64,000 nucleotides of DNA. Origin: an uncultured Flavobacterium sp. (GTDB taxonomy: Bacteria > Bacteroidota > Bacteroidia > Flavobacteriales > Flavobacteriaceae). Below the pieces are notes generated by a model. It was not told the origin of the DNA, searched no databases, and saw only the letters and a list, made by a program, of their open reading frames with translations. This document shows, piece after piece, positions 16,514-26,047 of the stretch. Location of the stretch: NCBI RefSeq assembly GCF_943913405.1, contig NZ_CALTYA010000002.1, positions 1-64,000 on the forward strand. Reading direction: 5' to 3'. Both the position numbers and the translations under genes were made by a program. The stretch's first letter is position 1. Every line of letters starts with the position of its first letter.

Positions 16514-17032
16514 ATGAAAAAAATAGCTTTCCTTCATTTTACTATTCTTGCAATTTCATGTGGCTCTAATCCTAACTCCAATACTTTGTCAAGTCCCAAT
16601 GACATTCTATTTAAAGCAGAAAACAACTGTCCGGACAATGGAGATTGCAAGTTTGAAATACTTCAGAACAAGGGCTTAGAAATTCAAACTGACGGCATCG
16701 GCAAAATTTATTACAAATTAAACGAAAGCACAAACAAAGATGTCTATCGCTACAATTACTCCGAAAAAACAAAAGACACACTGCTTCAGGATGCAGGCTA
16801 CAATGAAGAAATTATCTTTGAAATAGAAAAAGGAAAAAAGGAGTTTTCATATGTAAATCAGGAACTCCAATCCACAAAAATGCTGTTTGGCGTTTTTTGC
16901 TATTGCAAAGGAAAAGCGGGTTATTATGACGTAAAAGAAGGCACTTTAAAGAAAGTTAAAAATCAATTAAGCATAACTATTCCAGCAATAGTTAACAATC
17001 AAAAGACAAAGCAAATACAAATTAAACTATAA
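16514..17032 (+). CDS. Putative lipoprotein, unknown function
   Basis: 172 aa with a lipoprotein signal peptide (LAISCGS; lipidated Cys16). The mature part has two more Cys pairs (NCPDNGDCKFE and FCYCKG), suggesting disulphides in a periplasmic or surface protein, and is otherwise beta-rich. I recognise no domain. It ends against a bidirectional terminator shared with the convergent metalloprotease gene. Confidence 0.75.
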   Translation: MKKIAFLHFTILAISCGSNPNSNTLSSPNDILFKAENNCPDNGDCKFEILQNKGLEIQTDGIGKIYYKLNESTNKDVYRYNYSEKTKDTLLQDAGYNEEIIFEIEKGKKEFSYVNQELQSTKMLFGVFCYCKGKAGYYDVKEGTLKKVKNQLSITIPAIVNNQKTKQIQIKL

Positions 17033-17034
17033 CA

Positions 17035-17063
17035 AAAAAGGAAGCTAAATTAGCTTCCTTTTT
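17035..17063. terminator. Bidirectional terminator
   Basis: 14-bp perfect arms (17035-17048 and 17050-17063) with A-run before and T-run after, between two convergent genes. Confidence 0.88.
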
Positions 17064-17082
17064 CATATAATTTGGATTGTGA

Positions 17083-19773
17083 TTATTCAACTACAATTTT
17101 CTTAACTTCTTTTCTATCGCCATCTTGAACAGTTACAAGATAAATTCCAGATTGAAGATTTTCTAATTTTAAGTTTTCAGAGAACAATCCTGTGTTTTGA
17201 TATGAATTAGCAAAGATTTGTCTTCCGCTAATATCATTCACATTAATTTTGATATCGCTTCCTGATTTAGAATCAAACTGAACCGTAAAGTTTCCTTTAT
17301 TTGGATTTGGATATACTTTGAAATTTGCCAATCCAGCAACTTCTTCGTTTCCTAATGTACAGCCAAGGTTAATTGACCAAGAATCAAGAGTTCCAGTATT
17401 TCCAGAAACATAATCTTGAATTAATAATTTCCAATCACCAGTAACCGATTTACCATTTAAGTTTGGCAAAGTTCCGACAGGACGGAAAGTACCAGACACT
17501 GGGCTACCTGCACAAATAAGTGCAGTTGGTGCACTTGCAGCATATGTCAAACTTGCATTTGCAAGAGTAGAAGAATTGCCACAAGGTCTATTTGCTAATA
17601 TTACTTGTGTCCCATCAGGATGTTGCAAAGTAATTCTCAAGTTTGAAATGCGCGGATGAGTCACATTAAGACTAACTTTAATATCATTAACCGTTCCTGA
17701 ATCAGAAATAGATATGGTTGATGTAGCAAGAGCTCCAGGAGTACTTGTTCCTGTTCCATCAGGAATTGCAAGAGAAGTAGCATTTGTCACTACATTACAA
17801 TCATAACCAATTGAAAATGCTTTTGTATTAATATCATAATAGATATTTCCAGTTGGTTTAACCATGATTCTACAGAATTGACCAGTAACGTTTGGAATAG
17901 TAACACTCTCACTTCCATCATTAGCTGTACTTGCAAGCAAAACAGTTGGATAAGTAAGCCCTCCATCAGTAGAAAGCAAAATATCAACATTTGCCGATCC
18001 TGCCAATGAGGTAGTATTATTCACAGTCCAAGTTACAAGTTGAGTACTTCCTTGCTGATAAGAAATGCCATCTGTATTTTGAGATGTAACATCAAATGGT
18101 CCAGCTGAAGCATTTACAGATACAGTCATTTGATCAGTATTCGTTTGACCCCCTCCGACACCATAATCTCTAGCTGTCAAAGTAAAGTTCAAAGTTCTGG
18201 CAACACTTGAAACTGATTCATAAGTAGTACTTAAGCTATTCCCTAAAACTGTGCTTAATGCCGGCATATATCTAATAGGAGAAGCACTAGGCTTAACAGA
18301 TCTAAAATTTGGACCAACAGTTTTTGTCGGAGAAGCAACGCTATTAGCCTGAGTTGTTGCAGATGAACCACTGTTGTTTTGCTCCCAAGTATAAGTTACG
18401 GAACCATTGGTTTCAGCATCACTACCAACTCCGGTCAGAATAAAAGGAGTACTAATTGGAATTGCATAATTCAAACCAGCATCAACAGTTGGAGGAGTAT
18501 TAACCATAGGAGTATTAACTCCACAATCTTTATTTGCTAAGTTGGTTTGAATCTGCAGAACACTTCTATAAGTAAAATAATCATCTGAATTATTTTGCAC
18601 GTTATAATTTGTAATTCCCGCATATCCCATAATTGTAGAACCGCTTCCTGGCTCAACATTCACACCGCTACCTTCATAGGCATGAGAGAAAGTATGATTC
18701 CCTCCTAATTGATGACCTAATTCGTGAGCAACATAGTCAATATCAAATGTATCTCCTTCTGAAACACCATCTCCAGGAGAAGTATAGCCACTACCCTTTC
18801 CTTTTGGAACACTTGTTGTCGGGTTAATACAAATACAACCGATACATCCTGCATTTCCTCCACCTCCAGAATCTCCAAAAAGGTGACCTATATCATATCC
18901 GTCATTACCAATTATTGAAGTAAGTGTATTTTGCAATTCTAAATTCCAAGTTGGATTAGTAGCGTTATTTCCAATTGACGGAATAGAATACGGATCTGTA
19001 GAAGCATTTGTAAAAATGATACTTGCTTCTTGTGGAATCAATTCTAATTTAATCGCTAAATCAATTTCAAAAACTCCATTAACTCTTGTCATTGTTGCAT
19101 TCATTGCTGCTAAAGCTCCAGCTACAGTTCCACCATGATAAGTAGTATATTCTGCTGTACAAGAAAGCGCAAGTCTGAATGTCTTAAAAGTTTGAGTGTT
19201 TGAGAAAGTAGTATTGCCAATTTCTAACAATTCGTCTGTCAAAGCTTTATCATGCTCAGTTGTACAAGTAAAAGGAAGTGCTTCTTCAGAAGAATTAAAC
19301 AATGCATAACCCTTACCATCAACAGTATAAGGCTCCATGAATTCTGTTTTTCTATCTCCTCTTAAAACCATCGTTTGGATTCCGTTTGGAGCCACACTGA
19401 TTCTTACTGAAGCAGATTTGTCATTTATTCCAATACCAGCATAAGCTCTAATATTTGGAAATTGTTTTTGCAATTCTGGTGCAAAATTTGAATACTCCCA
19501 AATTTTATATTGTTCCATTTCACCATCAATATTTGGGATTGAAACAATAGCATTGTTAGTTCTTCCAGCATCATTAAGAGAAGATACCGCTTGCTTGAAA
19601 ATTTCTAGATTCAAGTTGTAATAAAGACTTGATTCTGGAAAAGTCCTTTTTTTCAATGCTCTCGTAGCTGATGATTCTTGAGTATTGGTTCTTTTCCAAT
19701 ACTTATCGCTTTGCGCGAAAGCCGTAATAGAAACAAGAAGCAATAAGAAAGAAAGTTGTAATGTTTTTTTCAT
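17083..19773 (-). CDS. Secreted zinc metalloprotease with P domain and T9SS sorting domain
   Basis: 896 aa. The signal peptide (MKKTLQLSFLLLLVSITAFAQ) is followed by a propeptide-like region. A reprolysin/M12-type catalytic domain has HELGHQLGGNH (HExxHxxGxxH) at ~350-360 and the downstream IMGY Met-turn. Then come Ig-like/PKD-like segments, a proprotein-convertase P domain (~690-800; ending TGDWKLLIQDYVSGNTGTLDSW) and a T9SS type A sorting domain (FKVYPNPNKGNF to KKIVVE, ~815-896). It is predicted to be exported by T9SS and attached to, or released from, the cell surface to degrade protein. It is monocistronic, with an AT-rich 5' flank. Confidence 0.92.
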   Translation of the reverse strand: MKKTLQLSFLLLLVSITAFAQSDKYWKRTNTQESSATRALKKRTFPESSLYYNLNLEIFKQAVSSLNDAGRTNNAIVSIPNIDGEMEQYKIWEYSNFAPELQKQFPNIRAYAGIGINDKSASVRISVAPNGIQTMVLRGDRKTEFMEPYTVDGKGYALFNSSEEALPFTCTTEHDKALTDELLEIGNTTFSNTQTFKTFRLALSCTAEYTTYHGGTVAGALAAMNATMTRVNGVFEIDLAIKLELIPQEASIIFTNASTDPYSIPSIGNNATNPTWNLELQNTLTSIIGNDGYDIGHLFGDSGGGGNAGCIGCICINPTTSVPKGKGSGYTSPGDGVSEGDTFDIDYVAHELGHQLGGNHTFSHAYEGSGVNVEPGSGSTIMGYAGITNYNVQNNSDDYFTYRSVLQIQTNLANKDCGVNTPMVNTPPTVDAGLNYAIPISTPFILTGVGSDAETNGSVTYTWEQNNSGSSATTQANSVASPTKTVGPNFRSVKPSASPIRYMPALSTVLGNSLSTTYESVSSVARTLNFTLTARDYGVGGGQTNTDQMTVSVNASAGPFDVTSQNTDGISYQQGSTQLVTWTVNNTTSLAGSANVDILLSTDGGLTYPTVLLASTANDGSESVTIPNVTGQFCRIMVKPTGNIYYDINTKAFSIGYDCNVVTNATSLAIPDGTGTSTPGALATSTISISDSGTVNDIKVSLNVTHPRISNLRITLQHPDGTQVILANRPCGNSSTLANASLTYAASAPTALICAGSPVSGTFRPVGTLPNLNGKSVTGDWKLLIQDYVSGNTGTLDSWSINLGCTLGNEEVAGLANFKVYPNPNKGNFTVQFDSKSGSDIKINVNDISGRQIFANSYQNTGLFSENLKLENLQSGIYLVTVQDGDRKEVKKIVVE

Positions 19774-20196
19774 TTTTTCTAATTTGCGTAAATAATTAAT
19801 AGTTTTTTGGATAGCTAATTAAAATCTGTTCAATGTTTTAATACATCTTACAGATAAAAAAATAGTTTGCTAAAATAAAACAAAGAATTTATATAAAATA
19901 ATTATGAAGGTTAAAGTTATATTTTTTATCCAAAATCTCAAAAATCACTGAAAACAAATATTTTAGGATAACAATACTCAAAATAAGAAACAAAATGAAT
20001 TATATTTAAATCATTAATACTTTAAAAGATTTTAGAATAAAAAATTAGCAATTAAACAATATTTATTAAAAAAATTTAGAATTCATTTTTTTAAATTATG
20101 CTGAAGATAATAAAGTAAAACAGATGAGCTAACATTCAAAACTATGTCTTAAATCCTATCATTTTGCCGGTAAACGGATAAAAAAATAGCCGAATA
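19774..20196. other. AT-rich intergenic region, no gene seen
   Basis: About 420 bp, extremely A+T-rich, between the start of the metalloprotease gene and the stop of the DUF3050 gene. No coding frame, tRNA or strong hairpin is apparent. It should contain the protease promoter. Confidence 0.6.
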
Positions 20197-20979
20197 TTAA
20201 AATTCAGCCATTTCTATATTTATCTTTTCTTCAATCGCGTCCCAAAGTCCGATTCGTTTTTCCAATGCTTGAATCGAAACATTTTCAGCTTCTTTCCATT
20301 TGTTTTGATCATCACCGCAAAGCTCAAAAATCATCTGCATTGCCATTGGTCCGTGTTCGTCTGCGTCTAATTCGATATGTCTTTCAAAATAATAAATCAG
20401 TTTTCTCAAATCAGTTTCTGGGAAATTGGCTTCAAAATTTCTCAAGATTTCAGTAAACATCGACGGAATCAAATCTTCTCTCCCGAAGGTAAAAGCGGCA
20501 GCAATTTCGTGCGGTTTTCCTTCATCGATTACTCTAAAAGTAAAATCCAGAAAAGCCTTGATATTCGGATGCAGATCACTTTGCTTGATGGAAACAAAAA
20601 TATTTTGGGTTTCAATTACGTGCTGCAAGAAATTTTCGATTTCTGAAGTATCGGCACCGCAGTCTTTCATCGCATCGATATACATTTCATAATGGCTCAA
20701 TCTTTTTCCTTCCAAAGTAAGGTCGGTTTCTTCGGCCAATACAATTTCATTAATCAAATATCTGATTTCCGGATTTCCTATTGGCAACCAAGGCGTTGTC
20801 GTGCAAGTTAATTTGGATTGCAACGCTTTCAAAAGCGACATAAAATCCCAAACGGCATACACATGGCTTTCTAAAAATCGGTGCAAATCGTCAATGTGAT
20901 TGACTTTTTTATATAAAGGATGATTCAGTAAAATAGTTCTCTGGGGCTGGATACTGGCGTTAATTGTTTCAATATTCAT
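20197..20979 (-). CDS. DUF3050 family protein (heme-oxygenase-like fold)
   Basis: 260 aa, all-helical. HPLYKKVNHIDDLHRFLESHVYAVWDFMSLLKALQ and RHIELDADEHGPMAMQM are typical of the DUF3050 family, which resembles heme oxygenase/TenA folds with conserved His and Glu. The substrate is unknown. I begin at the ATG at 20979, because the TAnnTTTG promoter element (TACATTTG) lies right upstream and overlaps the alternative TTG start at 20997, which would precede the transcript. Confidence 0.85.
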   Translation of the reverse strand: MNIETINASIQPQRTILLNHPLYKKVNHIDDLHRFLESHVYAVWDFMSLLKALQSKLTCTTTPWLPIGNPEIRYLINEIVLAEETDLTLEGKRLSHYEMYIDAMKDCGADTSEIENFLQHVIETQNIFVSIKQSDLHPNIKAFLDFTFRVIDEGKPHEIAAAFTFGREDLIPSMFTEILRNFEANFPETDLRKLIYYFERHIELDADEHGPMAMQMIFELCGDDQNKWKEAENVSIQALEKRIGLWDAIEEKINIEMAEF

Positions 20980-21003
20980 AATGAGGGATTTGTGCAAATG
21001 TAA

Positions 21004-21031
21004 AAAAGCTTCCCTTGATAGAGAAGCTTTT
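21004..21031 (-). terminator. Terminator of the acyl-CoA dehydrogenase gene
   Basis: AAAAGCTTC (21004-21012) and GAAGCTTTT (21023-21031) form a hairpin with T-tracts, just after the stop codon at 21055 on the minus strand. Confidence 0.7.
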
Positions 21032-21054
21032 CTGTTATTTTAAGATATGTTTAA

Positions 21055-22233
21055 TTATTTGAACGCAGCAATTCCGGTGATATCCATACCCGTAATCAGC
21101 AAATGAATATCGTGAGTTCCTTCGTATGTAATTACAGATTCTAAATTCATCATGTGTCTCATGATTGAATATTCGCCCGTAATTCCCATTCCTCCAAGGA
21201 TTTGTCTTGCTTCTCTGGCAATATTGATTGCCATATCCACATTATTTCTTTTTGCCATAGAAATTTGAGCAGAAGTTGCTTTTCCTTCATTTCTCAAAAC
21301 GCCTAATCTCCAAGTCAGCAATTGCGCTTTTGTGATTTCAGTGATCATTTCGGCTAATTTTTTTTGCTGTAATTGTGTTCCAGCAATTGGCTTATCAAAC
21401 TGAATTCTTTCTTTCGCATAACGCAAAGCCGTGTCATAACAATCCATTGCAGCACCGATAGCGCCCCAAGCAATTCCATAACGCGCTGAATCTAAACAGC
21501 CAAGCGGCGCTCCCAATCCAGATTTATTTGGCAATAAATTTTCCTTTGGAACTTTTACATTATCAAAAATCAATTCGCCCGTTGCCGAAGCACGAAGCGA
21601 CCATTTGTTGTGTGTTTCTGGAGTTGTAAAACCTTCCATTCCTCTTTCCACAACCAATCCGTGGATTCTTCCTGATTCATCTTTTGCCCAAACCACCGCA
21701 ATATCTGCAAAAGGAGCATTTGAAATCCACATTTTTGCTCCGTTTAACAAGTAATGGTCACCTTTATCTTTGAAATTGGTAGTCATTCCACCAGGATTTG
21801 ATCCGTGATCTGGTTCTGTCAAACCAAAACATCCGATGAATTCGCCAGAAGCCAATTTTGGAAGATATTTCATTCTTTGTTCTTCGTTTCCGTATTTCCA
21901 AATCGGATACATTACCAAAGAAGACTGAACCGAAGCAGTCGAACGAACGCCAGAATCGCCTCTTTCAATTTCTTGCATAATTAATCCGTAAGAAATTTGG
22001 TCTAATCCTGCACCGCCATATTCTTCAGGAATATAAGGTCCGAAAGCACCGATTTCTGCCAAACCGTTAATGATTTGTTTTGGAAATTCTGCTTTTTGAG
22101 CATATTCTTCAATAATTGGAGATACCTCACGCTTCACCCACTCGCGGGCAGCGTCACGTACCATTTTATGTTCGTCTGACAATAATTCGTCTAAAAGGTA
22201 ATAATCTGGAGCTTGAAAAAGGTCTGGTCTCAT
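21055..22233 (-). CDS. Acyl-CoA dehydrogenase, glutaryl-CoA dehydrogenase-like
   Basis: 392 aa from the ATG at 22233; the TTG eight codons upstream is part of the TAnnTTTG promoter element (TATTTTTG) and is not a start. Acyl-CoA dehydrogenase N-terminal, middle (FGLTEPDHGSNPGG) and C-terminal domains are present. The C-terminal TYEGTHDIHLLITGMDITG contains the Glu that acts as catalytic base in glutaryl-CoA dehydrogenases. It probably oxidises glutaryl-CoA in Lys/Trp breakdown using FAD; another short-chain substrate cannot be excluded. Confidence 0.88.
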   Translation of the reverse strand: MRPDLFQAPDYYLLDELLSDEHKMVRDAAREWVKREVSPIIEEYAQKAEFPKQIINGLAEIGAFGPYIPEEYGGAGLDQISYGLIMQEIERGDSGVRSTASVQSSLVMYPIWKYGNEEQRMKYLPKLASGEFIGCFGLTEPDHGSNPGGMTTNFKDKGDHYLLNGAKMWISNAPFADIAVVWAKDESGRIHGLVVERGMEGFTTPETHNKWSLRASATGELIFDNVKVPKENLLPNKSGLGAPLGCLDSARYGIAWGAIGAAMDCYDTALRYAKERIQFDKPIAGTQLQQKKLAEMITEITKAQLLTWRLGVLRNEGKATSAQISMAKRNNVDMAINIAREARQILGGMGITGEYSIMRHMMNLESVITYEGTHDIHLLITGMDITGIAAFK

Positions 22234-22341
22234 TGTTATGTTTTTAAATCTTCGCAAAAATAGATAAAGATTTCTAACAAATCAATAATTAAAAGGTCCT
22301 TTTTTATATGGAAAATGGAAATTATTTCTACTATTCAACAA

Positions 22342-23133
22342 TTACAGCAAATCATTAATCGCATTTACTATTGTTTTAGAATCTATTTTCATCGCTTCAA
22401 TATGTCCGCCATTATATTCTAAGAATTTCTTCGGCGCTTTTGCATTGTCGAAAACCAATTTCCCTTGTTCAAATGGTGCAACAGTATCTGATTTGCTTTG
22501 GATGACTAGCAATTTTACATTTTCTATAGATTTGATATCTTCTTTTGACGAATATGGCGAAGTCAGATACATTTTAATTATGGGATGCTGTTCTGCCGGA
22601 CGAGTGCTCAAAGCGATATCTGTGAAAGAAGCAAAACCACTATCTAAAACTAAGGCTTTTATTTTTGATTGGTATTTTTTGGTAAAATTTGTAGCAATTT
22701 GGCATCCGATAGAAGTGCCGTAAACTATAATTTTTGTGTTTTTTATATCTGAGCGATTAGAAATATAATCGAATATTTTTTCAGAATCACTTGCAATATT
22801 TAAATGCGTAGGTTTTCCGGAAGATTCTCCATAACCTCTGAAAGAAACCATGAAAACTTGGTAGCCATTATCAACTAAAGGTTTTGTTATAAATTGATAA
22901 TCGGTATAATTGCCTCCATTTCCTTGAAAAAATACAACTGTAGCTTTTACTTTTCCTTTTGGCTTTATAAAAATATTTTGCAAAGTATCATTTTCAACCA
23001 AAACGGGAACTTTTTCATAATCTGAAAATTCCAAAGGTTTTAATTTCTTTGAAGGAAAATAAAATTGGTCATCAAATTGAGCAAAGCAAGAGATTGAAAA
23101 AACAAATAATAGAGCAGTCAATACATTTTTCAT
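22342..23133 (-). CDS. Exported alpha/beta hydrolase
   Basis: 263 aa from the ATG at 23133, which gives a proper signal peptide (MKNVLTALLFVFSISCFAQ); the longer frame to 23175 adds a segment out of place before it. The serine nucleophile lies in YGTSIGCQ (GxSxG), the acid Asp probably in SKSDTVAPFEQG and the His in YNGGHIEAM. The oxyanion region FFQGNGGNYTDY is clear. This is a BEM46/YfhR-like hydrolase of unknown substrate acting in the periplasm. Confidence 0.85.
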   Translation of the reverse strand: MKNVLTALLFVFSISCFAQFDDQFYFPSKKLKPLEFSDYEKVPVLVENDTLQNIFIKPKGKVKATVVFFQGNGGNYTDYQFITKPLVDNGYQVFMVSFRGYGESSGKPTHLNIASDSEKIFDYISNRSDIKNTKIIVYGTSIGCQIATNFTKKYQSKIKALVLDSGFASFTDIALSTRPAEQHPIIKMYLTSPYSSKEDIKSIENVKLLVIQSKSDTVAPFEQGKLVFDNAKAPKKFLEYNGGHIEAMKIDSKTIVNAINDLL

Positions 23134-23228
23134 AATAGAATTTTTTGGTTGATTTCTATTGCAAAAGAAAGACAAAATGGAAAATTGGCAAATAAAATAA
23201 TACTGAATTGTAAGAAAACAGGGCTGAA

Positions 23229-23936
23229 TTACATTTTTAAATAAAAATCCTTAGTCAAAGCAATATATTCCTCCGTATAAATATGTCTCGAAGTTTCAAT
23301 TATCAATTCATCCACGGGAAAGTTTTCTGGAATATTTCTGCTGAAAGCCAAAAGGCTTCTTTTAATTTCGGTCGTAGGAGTTCCTTTGACGCGCGTAATT
23401 TTTATAGGAAACAAATCAAAATCTTTCGCCAAGTCAATAAATTTCTCTTCTTCTTTAAAAGGAATGATTACAGAAAAAATTCCGTTTTCAGAAAGCAATA
23501 AATCAGCAGCCTCGACCAAATCTTCAAAAGGCATGGCATCAGCAAAACGAGCCAAATCTCTTTGTTCGTTTTCTGTTTTGTAATCTTCTGTGTAAAATGG
23601 AGGATTTGAAATAATCAAGTCATATTCATCTTCCGGTTCTTCGATAAATTCATCCAAACCAGCGTGAAAACAAAACAATCGGTCACTCCAAGGAGAATTC
23701 TCAAAATTTTCTACCGCTTGTTCATACGCTTCTTCGTCAATTTCCAAAGCATCAATTTGTTCGGCATTGGTTCTTTGGGCCAACATCAAAGCGATGATTC
23801 CTGTTCCAGCTCCAACATCCAAAACACTAAAAATATTTTCAGGAATTGGCGACCAAGCACCAAGCAAAACACCATCAGTTCCAATTTTCATGGCACAACG
23901 ATCTTGTTCTACAGAAAATTGTTTGAATTGAAACAT
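23229..23936 (-). CDS. trmN6: tRNA1(Val) (adenine37-N6)-methyltransferase
   Basis: 235 aa. MKIGTDGVLLGAW at the N terminus, the AdoMet-binding LDVGAGTGIIALML (~39-52) and the catalytic NPPF at 111-114 are the YfiC/TrmN6 signature. It methylates A37 of tRNA-Val. The gene is followed upstream by rimM, another RNA-processing gene, on the same strand with ~110 bp between. Confidence 0.9.
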   Translation of the reverse strand: MFQFKQFSVEQDRCAMKIGTDGVLLGAWSPIPENIFSVLDVGAGTGIIALMLAQRTNAEQIDALEIDEEAYEQAVENFENSPWSDRLFCFHAGLDEFIEEPEDEYDLIISNPPFYTEDYKTENEQRDLARFADAMPFEDLVEAADLLLSENGIFSVIIPFKEEEKFIDLAKDFDLFPIKITRVKGTPTTEIKRSLLAFSRNIPENFPVDELIIETSRHIYTEEYIALTKDFYLKM

Positions 23937-24046
23937 TATAGTATTGAGATTTTAGTATTGAGTATTGAGAAAAATAGAAAAAAGAGTAAAGAAAAAAGAA
24001 GGTGCGAAAGTCTAAGAAGTCTAAAAATCTAAAATATCTAAGCAGT

Positions 24047-24571
24047 CTAAAGATACATTTCAATCAAGCCCTCCGGCAAATCCATAACCACTTTTTTATT
24101 CTCGCGATCAATTTTTACAAGAAAGTGATCAATCATCGGAATCAAGATTTCCACTTCGCCGTTCAAAACCTCAAATAAAGGCTGCGCGGTCGAATCGTTA
24201 ATTGATTGAATTTTACCAACAACGCCCAATCGCTTGTCTTCAATTTCAAAACCTATAACCTCATGGAAATAAAATTTGTCGCCTTCAAGTTTCGGCAACA
24301 TATTTAAAGGAAGGTAAACTGCATTGCCGATAACGGCGTCCGCATCTTCCTCTGTGTTCATATCTTCAAAACGAACTCTCAGAAAGTCATTTTTGTGGAT
24401 CGAACTATTTTCAATAAAAAAAGGAACCAAGTGTTTGCCGCATTCGACAAACACTGATTCCAAGTTTTCGTATAACTCGGGTTCGTCAGTGTCAAGATAG
24501 ACAAGGACTTCTCCCTTGAAACTAAATTTTTTAGCGATTTTACCTAAATAGAAACATTCTTCTTTACGCAT
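24047..24571 (-). CDS. rimM: Ribosome maturation factor RimM
   Basis: 174 aa from the ATG at 24571 (MRKEECFYLGKIAKKF); any longer frame is antisense-like Leu/Lys repeat sequence overlapping rpsP and is not real. The RimM N-terminal beta-barrel (GKIAKKFSFKGEVLVYLDTD) and the PRC-barrel C-terminal domain (FYFHEVIGFEIEDKRLG; MVMDLPEGLIEMYL-type ending) are visible. It assists 30S head assembly through S19. It lies 13 bp after rpsP in the classical rpsP-rimM operon. Confidence 0.94.
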   Translation of the reverse strand: MRKEECFYLGKIAKKFSFKGEVLVYLDTDEPELYENLESVFVECGKHLVPFFIENSSIHKNDFLRVRFEDMNTEEDADAVIGNAVYLPLNMLPKLEGDKFYFHEVIGFEIEDKRLGVVGKIQSINDSTAQPLFEVLNGEVEILIPMIDHFLVKIDRENKKVVMDLPEGLIEMYL

Positions 24572-24584
24572 TATCGCAACGAAA

Positions 24585-25148
24585 TTAAGCTTGAGTTTCT
24601 TCGTTGTTTTCTTCTGCAGCAGGAGTTTCTTCAGTTGATTCAACTTCAGCAACTTCTTCTTCAACAGCAGGCTCAGCAGCTTTCGCAGCATCAGCTTCCG
24701 CTTGTTTAGCAGCAGCAATACGATCTTCGTTTACTTTTTTCTCAGCAGCTAAAGCTTTCGCTTTTGCATCTGCTTTTGAAGTAGAAAGACCATCTTTTTT
24801 AGCATCAACTTTTCCAGCTTTCTCATCTAACCATTTAGCTAGTTTTTCGTCAGCTTGTTCTTGAGTCAAAGCCCCTTTGCGAACTCCTCCATCAAGGTGG
24901 TGTTTCAATAAAGCTCCTTTATAAGAAAGAATTGCTCTTGCAGTATCTGTTGGTTGCGCACCATTATGAAGCCACTGTACAGCGCTTTCAAGGTTCAATT
25001 CAACAGTTGCAGGGTTTGTGTTTGGATTGTAAGTTCCGATTTTTTCTAGGAATTTACCATCTCTTTTTGAGCGTGCATCAGCAGCTACAACCCAGTAAAA
25101 AGGTTTTCCTTTTTTACCGTGTCTTTGTAATCTAATTTTTACAGACAT
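24585..25148 (-). CDS. rpsP: 30S ribosomal protein S16
   Basis: 187 aa. The first ~85 residues are standard S16 (SVKIRLQRHGKKGKPFYWVV). The protein then continues with a ~100-residue Ala/Glu/Lys-rich tail, low in complexity, about twice the usual total length; this extension is common in Bacteroidota. The -7 element TATATTTG is on the minus strand at 25197-25204. It is the first gene of the rpsP-rimM operon. Confidence 0.95.
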   Translation of the reverse strand: MSVKIRLQRHGKKGKPFYWVVAADARSKRDGKFLEKIGTYNPNTNPATVELNLESAVQWLHNGAQPTDTARAILSYKGALLKHHLDGGVRKGALTQEQADEKLAKWLDEKAGKVDAKKDGLSTSKADAKAKALAAEKKVNEDRIAAAKQAEADAAKAAEPAVEEEVAEVESTEETPAAEENNEETQA

Positions 25149-25196
25149 AATCTAAGATTAAATTTTGAGGTTCTCGACCTCGATTAATTAAGGGTG

Positions 25197-25204
25197 CAAA
25201 TATA
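25197..25204 (-). promoter_or_regulatory. Promoter -7 element of rpsP-rimM
   Basis: Minus-strand TATATTTG (TAnnTTTG), 48 bp upstream of the S16 start. Confidence 0.65.
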
Positions 25205-25376
25205 CAAAACTTTGCAATACAAACAGTTTCTGCTTAAAAATTTTATTATTACTGATTTGTCCCATAATTATTTTATCGGAAATCAGTTTATTTTTTATAT
25301 TTTCATTAGCATATATTCTTTAAAAAACTATTTTTGTCAAGTATAAAAATTTGAACACCCATTCTTTACCTCAAAT

Positions 25377-25844
25377 ATGAAAAAGATTTTATCGCTTTTA
25401 GTGCTTGCCCTTGTCTTTGCTTCTTGTGAAGACGAAGTTAGATTTAGCAATCCTTCGGTTCAAGGAGAAAAAGACAATGAATTTTGGAGAGCTTCTGACT
25501 ACAATGCTACCGTTATTGGCGGCGCATTAACCGTTTATGCTTATACTCCATATGAAATATTAACGCTTACAACCTCGTCAACAGCACCTGGAAAATATAC
25601 TTTAGGAGTCAACGAACTAAACAAAGCCAGCTATTCAACAGAAATTGACGGAAGCAGATCAACTTACACAACCGGAACAGGAATTGGCGACGGCGAGATC
25701 GAAATCGCACAGCAACAGGAAGCCGGAACAATTACAGGAAAATTTAAATTTAACGCACATGCAACAACAGATCCGATTGCCGGTTTGGTTGTAAATTTTC
25801 AGTATGGCGTTTTTTACAGAGTGCCAATTCAAGCTGCTCAATAA
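25377..25844 (+). CDS. Putative lipoprotein (DUF6252-like)
   Basis: 155 aa with a lipoprotein signal (ALVFASCEDE, Cys17). The mature part is a small beta-sandwich-type sequence (DNEFWRASDYNATVIGGALTVYAYTP; YTLGVNELNKASY) like DUF6252 proteins of Flavobacteria, whose role is unknown. Monocistronic, with its own terminator. Confidence 0.78.
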   Translation: MKKILSLLVLALVFASCEDEVRFSNPSVQGEKDNEFWRASDYNATVIGGALTVYAYTPYEILTLTTSSTAPGKYTLGVNELNKASYSTEIDGSRSTYTTGTGIGDGEIEIAQQQEAGTITGKFKFNAHATTDPIAGLVVNFQYGVFYRVPIQAAQ

Positions 25845-25861
25845 ATAAATATAAAACATAG

Positions 25862-25893
25862 AAATCCTAATTGGCAACAATTGGGATTTTTTA
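25862..25893 (+). terminator. Terminator after lipoprotein gene
   Basis: AAATCCTAATT pairs with AATTGGGATTT (one G-U pair), then a T-run. Confidence 0.7.
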
Positions 25894-26047
25894 TTTGCAA
25901 AAACTTCACTTTTAATTTTTTCAGTGAGAATCGGCATCCGCAAACGCAAGACGCTGGACAAAAAATATTTAATCATAAAATATCTTAAGACATAGTGATT
26001 TGCAAATAAATTAAGCCTACATTTGTTAGAATAATAAAATTGTACAT

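Noticed and set aside
24604..24864. Open frame on the plus strand, rich in Ala and Ser
   Set aside because: It is antisense to the low-complexity tail of S16 and arises from the GCN/GAA repeat composition; no homology-like features.
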